NCBI RefSeq assembly: GCF_945901735.1 | Contig: NZ_CAMDLM010000016.1 | Location: 1 to 64,000, forward strand | DNA: 64,000 nucleotides | Source: Limnohabitans sp. Rim8 | Lineage (GTDB): Bacteria > Pseudomonadota > Gammaproteobacteria > Burkholderiales > Burkholderiaceae_C | Direction: 5' to 3' | Part shown: piece by piece, positions 25,646 through 34,673 of the stretch | Layout: each line of letters opens with the position of its first letter | Position numbering within the stretch: the first letter of the stretch is position 1 | Notes under the pieces: generated by a model | Databases searched by the model: none | Seen by the model: the letters and a program-made list of their open reading frames with translations, nothing else | What the model was told of the DNA's origin: nothing | Program-made: the position numbers and the translations under genes

Positions 25646-26889
25646 AGCCTTGGAAGTTGTTGCAGACCTTGCCCCGCGCCACGGCGCCCGCTGCCCTGGG
25701 CAGCCTGGTGTCGCTGGCGGCGCAGGGCTTTTTGGCGCTGGTGTTGTTTCGCCTGTTCAGCCCCGAAGAGGTGGGGCTGTTTTCTGCCACCAGCCAACTG
25801 GCTTTTTTTTGGGCCAGCTTGGCGCTGGCGCAAAGCCCCTTGAGCCTGCTGGCCGAGCGCCACCAGGAGCCGCGCGCGGCCGCACGCCGCGCCTGGCGGC
25901 AAAGCGCCTGGCGCATGTTGTGGCTGGGCCCGCTGGCGGCGCTGGGGGCGGTCTGGTCGGGTTTGGGGCAAGCAGCGCAGGTCTGGGCCTGGGCCGCCGC
26001 CTTGGGCCTGACGCAGCTCAGTTGGCTGCTGGCGCAAAGCCTGACATTGCGGGTGGGCAGCCTTGGGTCCATGGGCTTGGTGCGGATGGTGCCGCCCGTG
26101 CTGGCGGCGACGGTGGCGGTGCTGGGGGCGGTGCTTTTTCCCGTGCGTGGCGAGGGCCTTGAGCTGCCCGTGCTCTTGGTCTCGGCCTGCTTGGGCTATC
26201 TGGCCGGGGCCCTGTGGATGCGGCTGGCTTTTCAACCGGCGTCACCTGCTGGCGTGGCTTTGGCGGCCGTTGCAGGCAGCGACTTGCCTTGCGCCATGAA
26301 CGAGACACCCACCGCTTCAGACCCGCGCAGCGCGCGGCTCAAGATGCTGCACACCCTCACCGACGGCCTGGCCGCCACGGCGTTGGCGCTGAGCTGGCCA
26401 GCGCACTACGGCGTGCAAGAAGCGGGCTTGATGCTGGCGCTGCTGCGCATCTTGAGCTTCATCCCGGCGCTGGTGCACACGGCCTGGGCGCAGGTGGTGC
26501 TCAGCAGCGCGACTCAGGTGCGGCTGCGTCCGCTGCAAGTGGCCTGGGCCGCGTCGGCGCTGGTGCTGGGCGTGGGGGCTTTGGCCCAGCTGGCGCTGGC
26601 ACTGGGCTGGCTCGATGTGCGTTGGCAAGGCCTGTCGACCTATGTCTGGCCCTTGGTGCTGTGGCAAACGGCTGCGTGTTTTGTGGCCGCGCACGCGCAC
26701 CTGCCATTCCAAAAAGGCCTGGCCGCCAAGCACTCTTGGCTGTGTGTGGGCATGAACGCGGGCTTCATCGCTTTGTGCTTGATCTTGCCCTGGTCCAGCA
26801 CCTTGAGTGCCAGCACGCACATGGCCTGGCTGTCGGCCTACATGCTGCTGAGCCTGGCGGCTTTGACGCTGTGGGTGGCCAAGCGCTGA
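25642..26889 (+). CDS. Wzx-like polysaccharide flippase / MATE-superfamily membrane protein
   Basis: 415 residues, very hydrophobic, with about 11-12 membrane segments and few charges. N-terminal LGSLVSLAAQGFLALVLFRL and FSPEEVGLFSATSQLAFF fit the first helices of polysaccharide biosynthesis proteins of the Wzx type. It overlaps the upstream glycosyltransferase by 4 bp (ATGA), so translation is coupled. It would flip the undecaprenyl-linked oligosaccharide to the periplasm. No Wzy polymerase or Wzz regulator is in the cluster, so polymerisation genes are elsewhere or the glycan is short. Confidence 0.78.
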   Translation: MKPWKLLQTLPRATAPAALGSLVSLAAQGFLALVLFRLFSPEEVGLFSATSQLAFFWASLALAQSPLSLLAERHQEPRAAARRAWRQSAWRMLWLGPLAALGAVWSGLGQAAQVWAWAAALGLTQLSWLLAQSLTLRVGSLGSMGLVRMVPPVLAATVAVLGAVLFPVRGEGLELPVLLVSACLGYLAGALWMRLAFQPASPAGVALAAVAGSDLPCAMNETPTASDPRSARLKMLHTLTDGLAATALALSWPAHYGVQEAGLMLALLRILSFIPALVHTAWAQVVLSSATQVRLRPLQVAWAASALVLGVGALAQLALALGWLDVRWQGLSTYVWPLVLWQTAACFVAAHAHLPFQKGLAAKHSWLCVGMNAGFIALCLILPWSSTLSASTHMAWLSAYMLLSLAALTLWVAKR

Positions 26890-26923
26890 ACGCGACCGGC
26901 ACAAAAATTCTGCAGACCGTCCC

Positions 26924-27874
26924 ATGACCACCACCTTGAACATCCTGGGCATCACTGTCCCGATTTACCTGACCATTGCCTTGGGCTATGTGTGCACCCG
27001 CATGGGGCTGTTTGCCAAGGCCGAGATGCAGGTGTTTGGGCGGTTCACGCTGCAGCTGGCTTTGCCTGCGCTACTGTTCAACGCGCTGTCGCAGCGCAGC
27101 GTGGCCGAGATCTTGAACCTGAACTATTTGTTGGCCTATGCCCTGGGGTCTTTGCTGGTGATGGGCTTGGGCCTGTGGTGGGCGCGCAAGGTGCTGGGCC
27201 AGAGCCTGAGTTACAGCAGCATGATGGCCATGGGCATGGCGTGCCCGAACAGCGGGTTTGTGGGTTACCCCATCATTTTGTTGTCGTTGGGCCCGGTGGC
27301 CGGGGTGGCACTGGCTTTGAACATGGTGGTCGAAAACTTTTTGCTGTTGCCTTTGCTGCTGGCCATTGCTGACGCGCAGGGGCGGCCCGGGCAGTGGAAA
27401 AGCGTGTTGCTGCAGACCGTGAAGAACGTGCTGCGCAACCCCATGATTTGGGGCGTGGTAGCGGGTTTTGCGTTCGCGCTGTCTGGCCTGCAAATGCCTG
27501 CGCCTGTGGGGCGCACCATCGACTTGTTTGCGCAATCCAGCGCAGTGCTGGCGCTGTTTGTGATTGGGGGCGCTTTGGTGGGCTTGCAGGCGCGGGGGCT
27601 GCAGGGCACGGTGCTGCCGATTGCGCTGGGCAAGCTGGTGTTGCATCCTCTGGCCATGTGGGTGGTGCTGGTTTGGCTGGTCCCGATTGAAGACCCGGCT
27701 TTGCGCGCCGCCGCATTGCTCACCGGGGCCATGCCCATGCTGGGTATTTTCACCATCTTGTACCAGCGACACGGCCACGGCACGGTGAGCGCTGCGGCTT
27801 TGCTGGTGACGACAGTGCTGTCGTTTTTCACACTCAGTGCGCTGTTGTGGTTGTTGCAGTGGCACCCTGTGTGA
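26924..27874 (+). CDS. AEC family transporter
   Basis: 316 residues with about ten membrane segments in two halves. Typical features: an early LGYVCTRMGLFAKAEMQVFG, the helix with ACPNSGFVGYPI, and a C-terminal GAMPMLGIFTILYQRHG. The family (auxin efflux carrier superfamily) exports small organic acids such as malonate or malate, but the substrate cannot be told. It follows the flippase by 34 bp and precedes the Stealth gene. Whether it belongs functionally to the glycan cluster is unclear. Confidence 0.9.
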   Translation: MTTTLNILGITVPIYLTIALGYVCTRMGLFAKAEMQVFGRFTLQLALPALLFNALSQRSVAEILNLNYLLAYALGSLLVMGLGLWWARKVLGQSLSYSSMMAMGMACPNSGFVGYPIILLSLGPVAGVALALNMVVENFLLLPLLLAIADAQGRPGQWKSVLLQTVKNVLRNPMIWGVVAGFAFALSGLQMPAPVGRTIDLFAQSSAVLALFVIGGALVGLQARGLQGTVLPIALGKLVLHPLAMWVVLVWLVPIEDPALRAAALLTGAMPMLGIFTILYQRHGHGTVSAAALLVTTVLSFFTLSALLWLLQWHPV

Positions 27875-28058
27875 TGGGCTTGCAGGCATTTTTGGGGCTT
27901 ATGGGGTGTGCGCGCCAAGGGTGAGCAGTGGCCCTGACCCCGGGGCGGGTATTGAAAATGCCTGTGTGGCCCGCTGATAGACTTGCTGCTTGAAAAATTC
28001 CAGACCCTCCACTGTCCGCACCATCGCCCTGGTGCACGCAGAACCCGCGCTAGCGGGC

Positions 28059-29147
28059 ATGCACCACTTCCAAGACGAACCGATTGATGTGGTGTATTTG
28101 TGGGTGGACGGCAACGATTCGAGCTGGCGGGCCAAGCGCCAGGCGGCTTTGGCGCAATTGCCTGGCGATACGGGCGCGGCCATGGCGCGTTACAGCAACG
28201 TGGAGGGCCGCTTTCGCGACAACCACGAGCTGCGCTACAGCTTGCGGGCGCTGGAGAAATTTTTCCCGCAGCACGGTCATGTGTACATCGTGACCGATGC
28301 GCAAGCGCCGGACTGGTTGCGTCCCTCGGACCGGTTGACGCTGGTGGACCACCGCGAGCTGATGCCCGAGGCCGCTTTGCCCACCTTCGATTCGGGCCAC
28401 ATTGAATCGTGGATTCACCACATCCCGGGTTTGTCTGAGCGCTATTTTTATTTCAACGACGATGTGTTTTTGGGTGCGCCTTTGAATCCGGCCGACTGGT
28501 TCACGCCCGATGGTTTTTACCTGACCTGGTCAGACGAGCCACACGTCACCGACGAGGCCATGCGCATGGACGCGACTTCGCTGGAGAACGCTTGCCGTTT
28601 GTCGATCGAGTGGTTGAGGGCGCAAGACCCACTTTACCCAAGCACCTTCCGCACCTTTGCCCATTCACCCCGGCCCATGCGGCGCTCTTTGCTGCGGGCG
28701 TTGGAGGGGGCGGCTCCCGAGTTGTTTGCCGGTGTGCGTTCAACCGTGTTCCGCAGTTGGGACAAGCCGACCATCGTGTCGGACTTTGTGCTGCGTTGGG
28801 CGCTGGCGCAGGGTTTGGCACAGATGCGCACTTACCGTCACCGCCATGTGTCCACGGGTGACGCCGATCAGCAGGCCCAGCTGCGGGCCTTGGCGGCCGA
28901 GTTCGGGGCGCTTGATTTCTTTTGCATCAACGACACCACCGACGATGCCCACCCCCAAGACCCGCGTTTGCGCCAGGTGCAGTCGGTGCTGCAGGCCATG
29001 CTGCCGCAGGCTTCGGGCTTTGAGCAGTTGCAGGGCGTTGCGGTGAGCGGATCGGCCGTGCTGGCCGGGGCCGCCGAGATTCAGCAAGGGGTGCAAGCGG
29101 CAGCGGCCCACCAGAGCCTGGTGTCGGGGTCGCGCCGCCGGGCTTGA
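28059..29147 (+). CDS. Stealth-family sugar-phosphate transferase
   Basis: 362 residues from the ATG at 28059; an in-frame TTG at 27990 would add 23 residues. All four conserved Stealth regions can be recognised: CR1 IDVVYLWVDGNDSSWRAKRQ, CR2 with RFRDNHELRYSLRALEKFFP and HVYIVTDAQAPDWL, the FNDDVFLG block, CR3-like TFAHSPRPMRRSLL, and CR4-like FFCINDTTDD. Stealth proteins transfer hexose-1-phosphate to make phosphodiester-linked surface polysaccharides. It lies next to the lipid-linked glycan cluster and may add phosphodiester units to, or decorate, the same surface polymer (inference). Confidence 0.9.
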   Translation: MHHFQDEPIDVVYLWVDGNDSSWRAKRQAALAQLPGDTGAAMARYSNVEGRFRDNHELRYSLRALEKFFPQHGHVYIVTDAQAPDWLRPSDRLTLVDHRELMPEAALPTFDSGHIESWIHHIPGLSERYFYFNDDVFLGAPLNPADWFTPDGFYLTWSDEPHVTDEAMRMDATSLENACRLSIEWLRAQDPLYPSTFRTFAHSPRPMRRSLLRALEGAAPELFAGVRSTVFRSWDKPTIVSDFVLRWALAQGLAQMRTYRHRHVSTGDADQQAQLRALAAEFGALDFFCINDTTDDAHPQDPRLRQVQSVLQAMLPQASGFEQLQGVAVSGSAVLAGAAEIQQGVQAAAAHQSLVSGSRRRA

Positions 29148-29150
29148 GGG

Positions 29151-29483
29151 TCAGCGCAAAGAGGCCGCGGTGACCCCTGAGCGCGGCAAGGTCAAGGGTT
29201 CGGATTCGCTCTGAAACGGCTGTTTGTAGGGTTCCAGCAGGGCAAGGGTGTGCGCCGTATCCGCTGATGTTGCACGGCTTCGGGCATGTTGCAAAGCTTG
29301 GTGTTTGGTGGCGCGGCCGCGCACCCGCATGCGCCAGACCCGGAAAGACCGGGCTTTGAGGTGCGCGCGCATCAAGGCAATGACCTGGTCCTCACTCAAA
29401 CCGAACTGCAGGGCCATGGCTTCGAAAGGGGTGTCGTCTTGCCACGCCATGCCGATGACAGCGGACACGTCGGCCGCGCTCAT
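29151..29483 (-). CDS. DUF2805 / TIGR03643 family protein
   Basis: 110 residues from the ATG at 29483. Recognised by MAWQDDTPFEAMALQFGLSE, VIALMRAHLKARSFRVWRMR and VRGRATKHQA, which make a compact helical, positively charged N-terminal domain that looks DNA-binding-like (helix-turn-helix spacing). The function is unknown. In other proteobacteria the family tends to sit near photolyase/cryptochrome genes (from general knowledge). Here it is encoded 46 bp downstream of a cobalamin-binding-domain protein on the same strand, suggesting co-transcription. Confidence 0.82.
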   Translation of the reverse strand: MSAADVSAVIGMAWQDDTPFEAMALQFGLSEDQVIALMRAHLKARSFRVWRMRVRGRATKHQALQHARSRATSADTAHTLALLEPYKQPFQSESEPLTLPRSGVTAASLR

Positions 29484-29529
29484 GCCGGTGCTGGGGTCTG
29501 CGGGCAAGAGCGGGCTCGCAGTCCAGCGC

Positions 29530-30456
29530 TCAGGCGTTGGCCACCGGGCTGGGGCCTTCGCGAAACGAAGCCGCCAACGCCACGGCTTCTTTCACGTCAA
29601 TGCAAATGCCGTCAGCGCCCAAGCTACGGGCGTCATGTTTTTGCAGGGTGAAGATGGGGCCACCCAGCAGCACACCGGGCTCGGGGTTGCCCGATGCGGC
29701 CTTGAGGGCGCGGATCAGGCCGGGCAGGGCCTTGAGTTGCGCTTCGGTGGCGCACGAGATGCCAATCACGTCAAACCACTCGTTGTTGACCGCGTGCACC
29801 AGCTCTTTTTCGGAGACCGAGATTTCGATGACGACGTCCCAGTCGGCTTTGCGGAAAAAGTCGGACACGATGGTCATGCCCAAAAAATGCTGCGAGCCTG
29901 GGGCAGAGGCCAACATGATGCGCTTGACGTCGCCGCCCAGTTGCGGACCGTTTTGGTATTCGAAGCCCAAGCGGTGAGTGATCTCGTGCATGCGCACCAG
30001 GCCACAGGTGACTTCGGTGAAGTCGCACAGGTCTTGATCCCACATTTGGCCCAGCTGCCGTGCAGCAGGGGCGATCAGGTCCAGGAAAATCCGGTCGGTG
30101 GTGACGCCCTGGTGCAGCAGCTCGTCGATGAATTGGGTGGTCTCACTGGCCTGACTGGATTTGCTCAGGGCTACAAATGTGGCCAGCTGTTTGGGCGAGA
30201 TGCCAGGCCCCAGTGCGGCGGTGTCAGCTTCGGGCAACGACACCCGGTGCGCTTGCACCAAGCGCGGAATGATCTGGGTCTCGATGGCCTCGGTCAAAGA
30301 CCTTTTGCACTCTTCCTGTGCATTCAAGGCGTCGGCGTTGTTGGGCTGCGACCGAAAGTCGCTCAGTCGTTGCCCCAGGGACGACATGAGCGTGAGCCAT
30401 GCGCTTGTGTGTGCCTTCAGCGGGTTGAAGTGGAGGCCCGGTAAATTGAGGTACAT
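29530..30456 (-). CDS. cobalamin (B12)-binding-domain regulatory protein, possibly AerR/PpaA-like
   Basis: 308 residues from the ATG at 30456. The C-terminal half is a Rossmann-like B12-binding domain: VKRIMLASAPGSQHFLGMTI contains an H-x-x-G remnant of the DxHxxG base-off motif, followed by VSDFFRKADWDVVIEI, WFDVIGISCATEAQLKALPG and GVLLGGPIF. Upstream is a helical cap region (about 110-165; GQMWDQDLCDFTEVTCG). There is no DNA-binding domain and no methyltransferase or mutase partner, so a sensory role is likely. This architecture resembles photoregulators such as AerR/PpaA and the sensor half of CarH. The assignment to a specific subfamily is uncertain. Confidence 0.8.
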   Translation of the reverse strand: MYLNLPGLHFNPLKAHTSAWLTLMSSLGQRLSDFRSQPNNADALNAQEECKRSLTEAIETQIIPRLVQAHRVSLPEADTAALGPGISPKQLATFVALSKSSQASETTQFIDELLHQGVTTDRIFLDLIAPAARQLGQMWDQDLCDFTEVTCGLVRMHEITHRLGFEYQNGPQLGGDVKRIMLASAPGSQHFLGMTIVSDFFRKADWDVVIEISVSEKELVHAVNNEWFDVIGISCATEAQLKALPGLIRALKAASGNPEPGVLLGGPIFTLQKHDARSLGADGICIDVKEAVALAASFREGPSPVANA

Positions 30457-30685
30457 GGCAAAGTCCAAAAGTAAGTTTTGACCATAACCCTTTCAATAGT
30501 TCCTCGCAAGGCTTTAGGCAGCAGCTTGACTAGGGGTTATCACCTGTAAAACGTGTCCATTGAGGTCTTTTTGGGCCTATTCCAGTCTCTCTCGCACAGG
30601 ACGAGCCTGGCGCGAAGTAATGTGGCCGACAAGGGGGCCAGGCAGCAGGTCTGGCGTTTTCGCCCTAAGCGTTCATGCCCGTGGC

Positions 30686-31666
30686 TCACCAGCGGATGCC
30701 GCGCACCTTGAGCAGTTCGATGGCGATGTCTGGGCGGTCGGTCACCAGGCCGTCCACCCCGAGGTCCAGCATCTGGCCCATGGTTTCGCGGTCGTTCACG
30801 GTCCAAGCCAGCACTTTCAGGCCCAGGCTTTGGGCCTCGCGTACTTTTGGGGCATCCAGTTCACGCCAGAACGATGACCAGTGCGTGCCACCCGCAGCCT
30901 TGATCATTTTGGGCACCGAGCCGTGTTGCGCATGCTGAAATCCCGCGGTCCAGGCCGAGGGCTGGCCTGACTTGATGCCCAGGTTGTCCAGTGCCGCCAG
31001 TTGCGCCGTGAGGTAAACCGTGGGCATGCCGGGGGCGGTTTTTTGCACGGCCTGCAAAGTGCGCCAGTCGAACGACAAAATTTGAACCCGATCGCTCATG
31101 CCGTGGTCCTTGATGTCCTGCAGCAGCAGTTGCACAAAGCGCTCGGGGTCGGGCGTTTGGTCGGGGCGCTGTGGCGTGATCTTGGTTTCGATGGCGAATT
31201 TGACTTGCGTGTTGCCCTGGGCCTGGATGAGGTCGAACAGGTCTTTCAGACGGGGAATGCGCACGCCGTCTTGGCCCTTTTGCGCTGAAAAAGTCTGGCT
31301 GTAGCGCGATGTCGGGTTGATGCGCCCGACATCGTAGCTTTGCAGCTGTTCAAAGGTCAGCCGCCGTATGTCAGGGCCTTTGCTGCTGAGAAAGCGGCCT
31401 TGCGCGTCGCGGGTGATGTCGGGGTTCAGTGCCGGGTCGTGGCTGATCACCAGCACATCGTCTTGGGTGACCACCACGTCCAGCTCCAGGGTGGTCACAC
31501 CCATTTGCAGCGCCAAGGCCAATGAGGGCAGGGTGTTTTCGGCCAGCAGGCCGCGTGCGCCCCGGTGGCCTTGCAGGTCTATGGTGGGTTGTGCCAAGCA
31601 GGGCAAACCCGTCAGCAGCAAGGCCCAGCACATGAGTGCTCGGGGCCCGAATCGTTTGAAATGCAT
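30686..31666 (-). CDS. periplasmic glycerophosphodiester phosphodiesterase
   Basis: 326 residues with a signal peptide (cleavage after about GLPCLAQP). The GDPD TIM barrel shows the catalytic GHRGARGLLAENTLPSL (HRGA with E-N-T), LELDVVVTQDDVLVISHDP (E-x-D and catalytic His) and late LKVLAWTVND. It hydrolyses glycerophosphodiesters to glycerol-3-phosphate and an alcohol, a GlpQ-like role in the periplasm. It is followed on the opposite-ordered side by an acyltransferase gene 31 bp away on the same strand, consistent with phospholipid turnover. Confidence 0.94.
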   Translation of the reverse strand: MHFKRFGPRALMCWALLLTGLPCLAQPTIDLQGHRGARGLLAENTLPSLALALQMGVTTLELDVVVTQDDVLVISHDPALNPDITRDAQGRFLSSKGPDIRRLTFEQLQSYDVGRINPTSRYSQTFSAQKGQDGVRIPRLKDLFDLIQAQGNTQVKFAIETKITPQRPDQTPDPERFVQLLLQDIKDHGMSDRVQILSFDWRTLQAVQKTAPGMPTVYLTAQLAALDNLGIKSGQPSAWTAGFQHAQHGSVPKMIKAAGGTHWSSFWRELDAPKVREAQSLGLKVLAWTVNDRETMGQMLDLGVDGLVTDRPDIAIELLKVRGIRW

Positions 31667-31697
31667 GGCCAGTCCTGGTGTTTTCAGAGAGGCGGGT

Positions 31698-32291
31698 TCA
31701 CGCCTGGGTTTGAAATTGGTCGGCGTTTTTGCCTTTGAATGGGGCGTAGAAACTTTTGATGGCGGCCATGTCGGCGTCTATATCGCCTGTGGGCGTGAAC
31801 ACCGGGCCCAGGCCGCTGCGGCGGGTGCTGTAGTCCATGTAGGCCAGCACGATGGGAACTTGGGCTTGCTGGGCGATGTAATAAAAACCGGTTTTCCAGG
31901 TGCGCGTTTTGCTGCGCGTGCCTTCGGGTGGCACGATCAATTGCACCGGGCCTTGTGCTTGCGCCAGTGCTTGCGCAGAAGCTGCGACCAGGTTGGTCGA
32001 TTGTTCGCGGTTGACCGCAATGCCGCCCAGCCAGCGCATCAGGGGGCCAAACGGGAATTTGAAAATGCTTTGCTTGCCCATCCAGTAAGGCGTCAGCTGC
32101 AGGGCAAAGGCCACCATCAAGGTGTAGGGCAGGTCCCAGTTGCTGGTGTGTGGCGCGGCAATCAACACGCTTTTGTGTCCGGCGGGGGGCAAGGCCCCTT
32201 CGACGCGCCAGCCTTTGAGGCGCAAGAAAGCGATGGAAAACCAGCGCAGCGAGGTGTTGACGACCGGGGTGGTGAAGATGGTGCGGTGCAT
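31698..32291 (-). CDS. 1-acyl-glycerol-3-phosphate acyltransferase family protein
   Basis: 197 residues. The acyltransferase HX4D motif appears as PHTSNWDLP, with the later block GGIAVNRE and the PEGTRSKTRTWKTGF motif that binds the glycerol-phosphate headgroup. It is shorter than PlsC of E. coli and lacks an obvious N-terminal membrane helix beyond WFSIAFLRL. It acylates a lysophospholipid-type acceptor at the membrane. It is upstream of and probably co-transcribed with the phosphodiesterase gene. Confidence 0.88.
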   Translation of the reverse strand: MHRTIFTTPVVNTSLRWFSIAFLRLKGWRVEGALPPAGHKSVLIAAPHTSNWDLPYTLMVAFALQLTPYWMGKQSIFKFPFGPLMRWLGGIAVNREQSTNLVAASAQALAQAQGPVQLIVPPEGTRSKTRTWKTGFYYIAQQAQVPIVLAYMDYSTRRSGLGPVFTPTGDIDADMAAIKSFYAPFKGKNADQFQTQA

Positions 32292-32448
32292 GAAATGGGC
32301 GTTTGGCGCATGCAGCTGGATGGCTGCTGGTCTGCGAAGGGATGATGAGGTTTTTGTGGCGTGTCGCAGCGGATTATGGCGCTGTGGGCGACACCTGGCC
32401 GTGCCAGCGGTACCGATAATTCACGCCTGAGCCGCGAAGGAGAGCAGC

Positions 32449-33648
32449 ATGGCTGGTGCGTTGAGTGGATTGCGGGTACTGGATTTGACCAGTGTCCTGA
32501 TGGGCCCGTTTGCCACGCAGCTGATGGCGGACATGGGGGCGGACGTGATCAAGATCGAGTCGCCTGGCGGGGACACGGTGCGCGGGATTGGTCCGATGCG
32601 GCACGCGGGCATGGGGTCGATTTTTTTGCACGTCAACCGCAACAAACGCAGCCTGGTGTTGGACCTGAAAAAGCCTGATGGCCTGAATGCTTTTTTCAAG
32701 GTGGTGGAGACGGCCGATGTGGTGGTCTACAACATCCGGCCACAGTCCATGCGGCGCTTGGGCATCGATTACGAGCGGCTCCAAGCCCTCAACCCGCGCA
32801 TCATTTATGCAGGCCTGTATGGCTACAGCGAGAAGGGGCCTTACGCGGGCAAACCCGCTTACGACGACTTGATTCAGGGCGCTGCAGCCGTGCCCAGCCT
32901 GATGAGCCGCGCCAGTGGCGGCGAGCCGCGCTATGTGCCCCTGACCCTGGCCGACCGCACGGTGGGCCTGATGGCGTCGAATGCCATCTTGGCAGCGGTG
33001 ATTGCGCGCCACCAGACCGGCGTGGGCCAGGCGGTGGAGGTGCCCATGTTCGAGACCATGGCGCAATGCGTGCTGGGCGAGCACATGGCCGGTGCCACTT
33101 TCGAGCCGCCCATGGGCGAGACCGGGTATCCGCGCTTGCTGGTGCAAGAGCGCAGGCCTTATCCGACCATAGATGGCCATTTGTGCGTGCTGATTTACAC
33201 CGACCGGCACTGGGAAAAGTTTCTGGGGCTGATTGGCCAAGGGCAATTGTTTGAACAAGACCCGCGTTTTGCCAGCATTGGCGCGCGGACCCGGCACATC
33301 AACGACTTGTACCGCCTGGTGGCGCAGGCCATGGCCACGCAAAGCACCGAAGTTTGGATGGCCCGGTTGAACGAGGCCGACATCCCCTGCATGCCGATGC
33401 ACGACATCGACAGTTTGTTGCAAGACCCGCACCTGTTGGCAGTGGGCATGCTGCAAGATGTGCAGCACCCCAGCGAGGGCCATGTGCGCGAGATCGGTGT
33501 GCCCGTCAGCTTTTCTGGCACACCGGGTTTGACCGTGCAAAAACCGGCACCGCGTTTGGGCCAGCACAGCGCCGAGGTGCTGCGCGAAGCGGGCCTGAGC
33601 GATGCCGACATTGAAGGTCTGCACAAGCGCGGCGTGAGCCACGGTTGA
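32449..33648 (+). CDS. CaiB/BaiF family (class III) CoA transferase
   Basis: 399 residues, the usual length. N-terminal LRVLDLTSVLMGPFATQLMADMGADVIKIE (split here into known blocks VLDLTSVLMGPFATQ and ADMGADVIKIESP), then NRNKRSLVLDLK, the catalytic-loop region YDDLIQGAAAV, and VEVPMFETMAQ. Family III enzymes move CoA between acyl-CoA and a free acid without a ping-pong mixed anhydride leaving the enzyme. It is divergent from the acyltransferase and convergent with a Bug binding-protein gene; acyl-CoA dehydrogenase genes lie 3 kb on. Substrate unknown. Confidence 0.93.
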   Translation: MAGALSGLRVLDLTSVLMGPFATQLMADMGADVIKIESPGGDTVRGIGPMRHAGMGSIFLHVNRNKRSLVLDLKKPDGLNAFFKVVETADVVVYNIRPQSMRRLGIDYERLQALNPRIIYAGLYGYSEKGPYAGKPAYDDLIQGAAAVPSLMSRASGGEPRYVPLTLADRTVGLMASNAILAAVIARHQTGVGQAVEVPMFETMAQCVLGEHMAGATFEPPMGETGYPRLLVQERRPYPTIDGHLCVLIYTDRHWEKFLGLIGQGQLFEQDPRFASIGARTRHINDLYRLVAQAMATQSTEVWMARLNEADIPCMPMHDIDSLLQDPHLLAVGMLQDVQHPSEGHVREIGVPVSFSGTPGLTVQKPAPRLGQHSAEVLREAGLSDADIEGLHKRGVSHG

Positions 33649-33696
33649 AGCTCAGGCCTCGCCACGCCAAGCGGCGCAGGCACCAGCTTCAATGCG

Positions 33697-34662
33697 TCAC
33701 TCGGCTTTGGCGCCCGAGTCTTTGACCGCTTTGGCCCAGCGCGGTATTTCGGTGCGCAGGTGGGCCGCGTATTCGGCCGGTGTGCCGCCTAAAATCTCAG
33801 CGCCTTGTGCGGCCAGGCGGGCGCGCAAATCGGGGTGGGCCAGCGCTTTGTTCACTTCGGTGTTGAGCTTTTGTACGATGTCAGCCGAGGTGCCGGTGGG
33901 CACCACGATGCCTTGCCATGCGGCGGCATCAAAACCGGGCATGCCCGATTCGGCCAGGGTCGGCAGGTCAGGCAAAAGGGTGGATCGCTTGATGCTGGTC
34001 ACCGCCAGACCGCGCAGGCGGTTGTCACGCACATAAGGCAAGACCGTGTTGATGGTGTCGATCATGAACTGGGTTTGACCTGCTGCCAGATCCACCAGGC
34101 CCGGCGCACTGCCTTTGTAGGGGATGTGCTGGGTCTGCACGCCGGTCTGCGCCGACATCATGGCGCTGGCCAAATGCGTGATGGTGCCGGTGCCCGATGA
34201 GCTGTAGTTGAGTGCACCGGGGCGCGACTTGGCCAGGTCCAAAAATTCTTTGACGCTGCGCGCGGGCAGCTGCGGGTTGACCACCAGCACCATGGGCACG
34301 CTGGCCGTCAGAGCCACGGGCGCGAAGTCTTTCAGGGTGTCGTAATTCACCTTGCCGTAGAGCGCCGGGCCAATCACGATGGCCGATGTGTTGTAAAAAA
34401 TCGTGTAGCCATCGGGCGTGGCTCTGGCGGCCAGCTCGGCGGCCAGGTTGCCCCCCGCGCCGGGTTTGTTGTCAACGATGACTTGTTGCCCCAGTTGTTC
34501 GGACAAGCGTTGCGCCAGCACCCGCGAGACCAAGTCGGTGGGGCCGCCGGGCGGGAAGGCGATGATCATGCGCACTGGGCGCGTGGGCCAGCTTTGCGCC
34601 CACACGCTGGTGGCCATGAAAGCCAGCAAAAGGCCGGTCAAGAAACGACGGTGGATGGACAT
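33697..34662 (-). CDS. Bug/TctC family extracytoplasmic solute-binding protein
   Basis: 321 residues from the ATG at 34662 with a good TAAGGAG site. A signal peptide (RRFLTGLLLAFMATSVWAQ) is followed by the Bug signature WPTRPVRMIIAFPPGGPTD and VDNKPGAGGNLAAELAARA. It binds a small carboxylate in the periplasm. It directly follows the D-aminoacylase-like gene (11 bp) and is probably co-transcribed, suggesting uptake of a related substrate. No TctA/TctB membrane partners are present. Confidence 0.93.
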   Translation of the reverse strand: MSIHRRFLTGLLLAFMATSVWAQSWPTRPVRMIIAFPPGGPTDLVSRVLAQRLSEQLGQQVIVDNKPGAGGNLAAELAARATPDGYTIFYNTSAIVIGPALYGKVNYDTLKDFAPVALTASVPMVLVVNPQLPARSVKEFLDLAKSRPGALNYSSSGTGTITHLASAMMSAQTGVQTQHIPYKGSAPGLVDLAAGQTQFMIDTINTVLPYVRDNRLRGLAVTSIKRSTLLPDLPTLAESGMPGFDAAAWQGIVVPTGTSADIVQKLNTEVNKALAHPDLRARLAAQGAEILGGTPAEYAAHLRTEIPRWAKAVKDSGAKAE

Positions 34663-34673
34663 GAACACACTCC

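Noticed and set aside
27990-28058. TTG start for the Stealth protein
   Set aside because: No good ribosome-binding site and the extra 23 residues are not part of CR1; kept only as an alternative.
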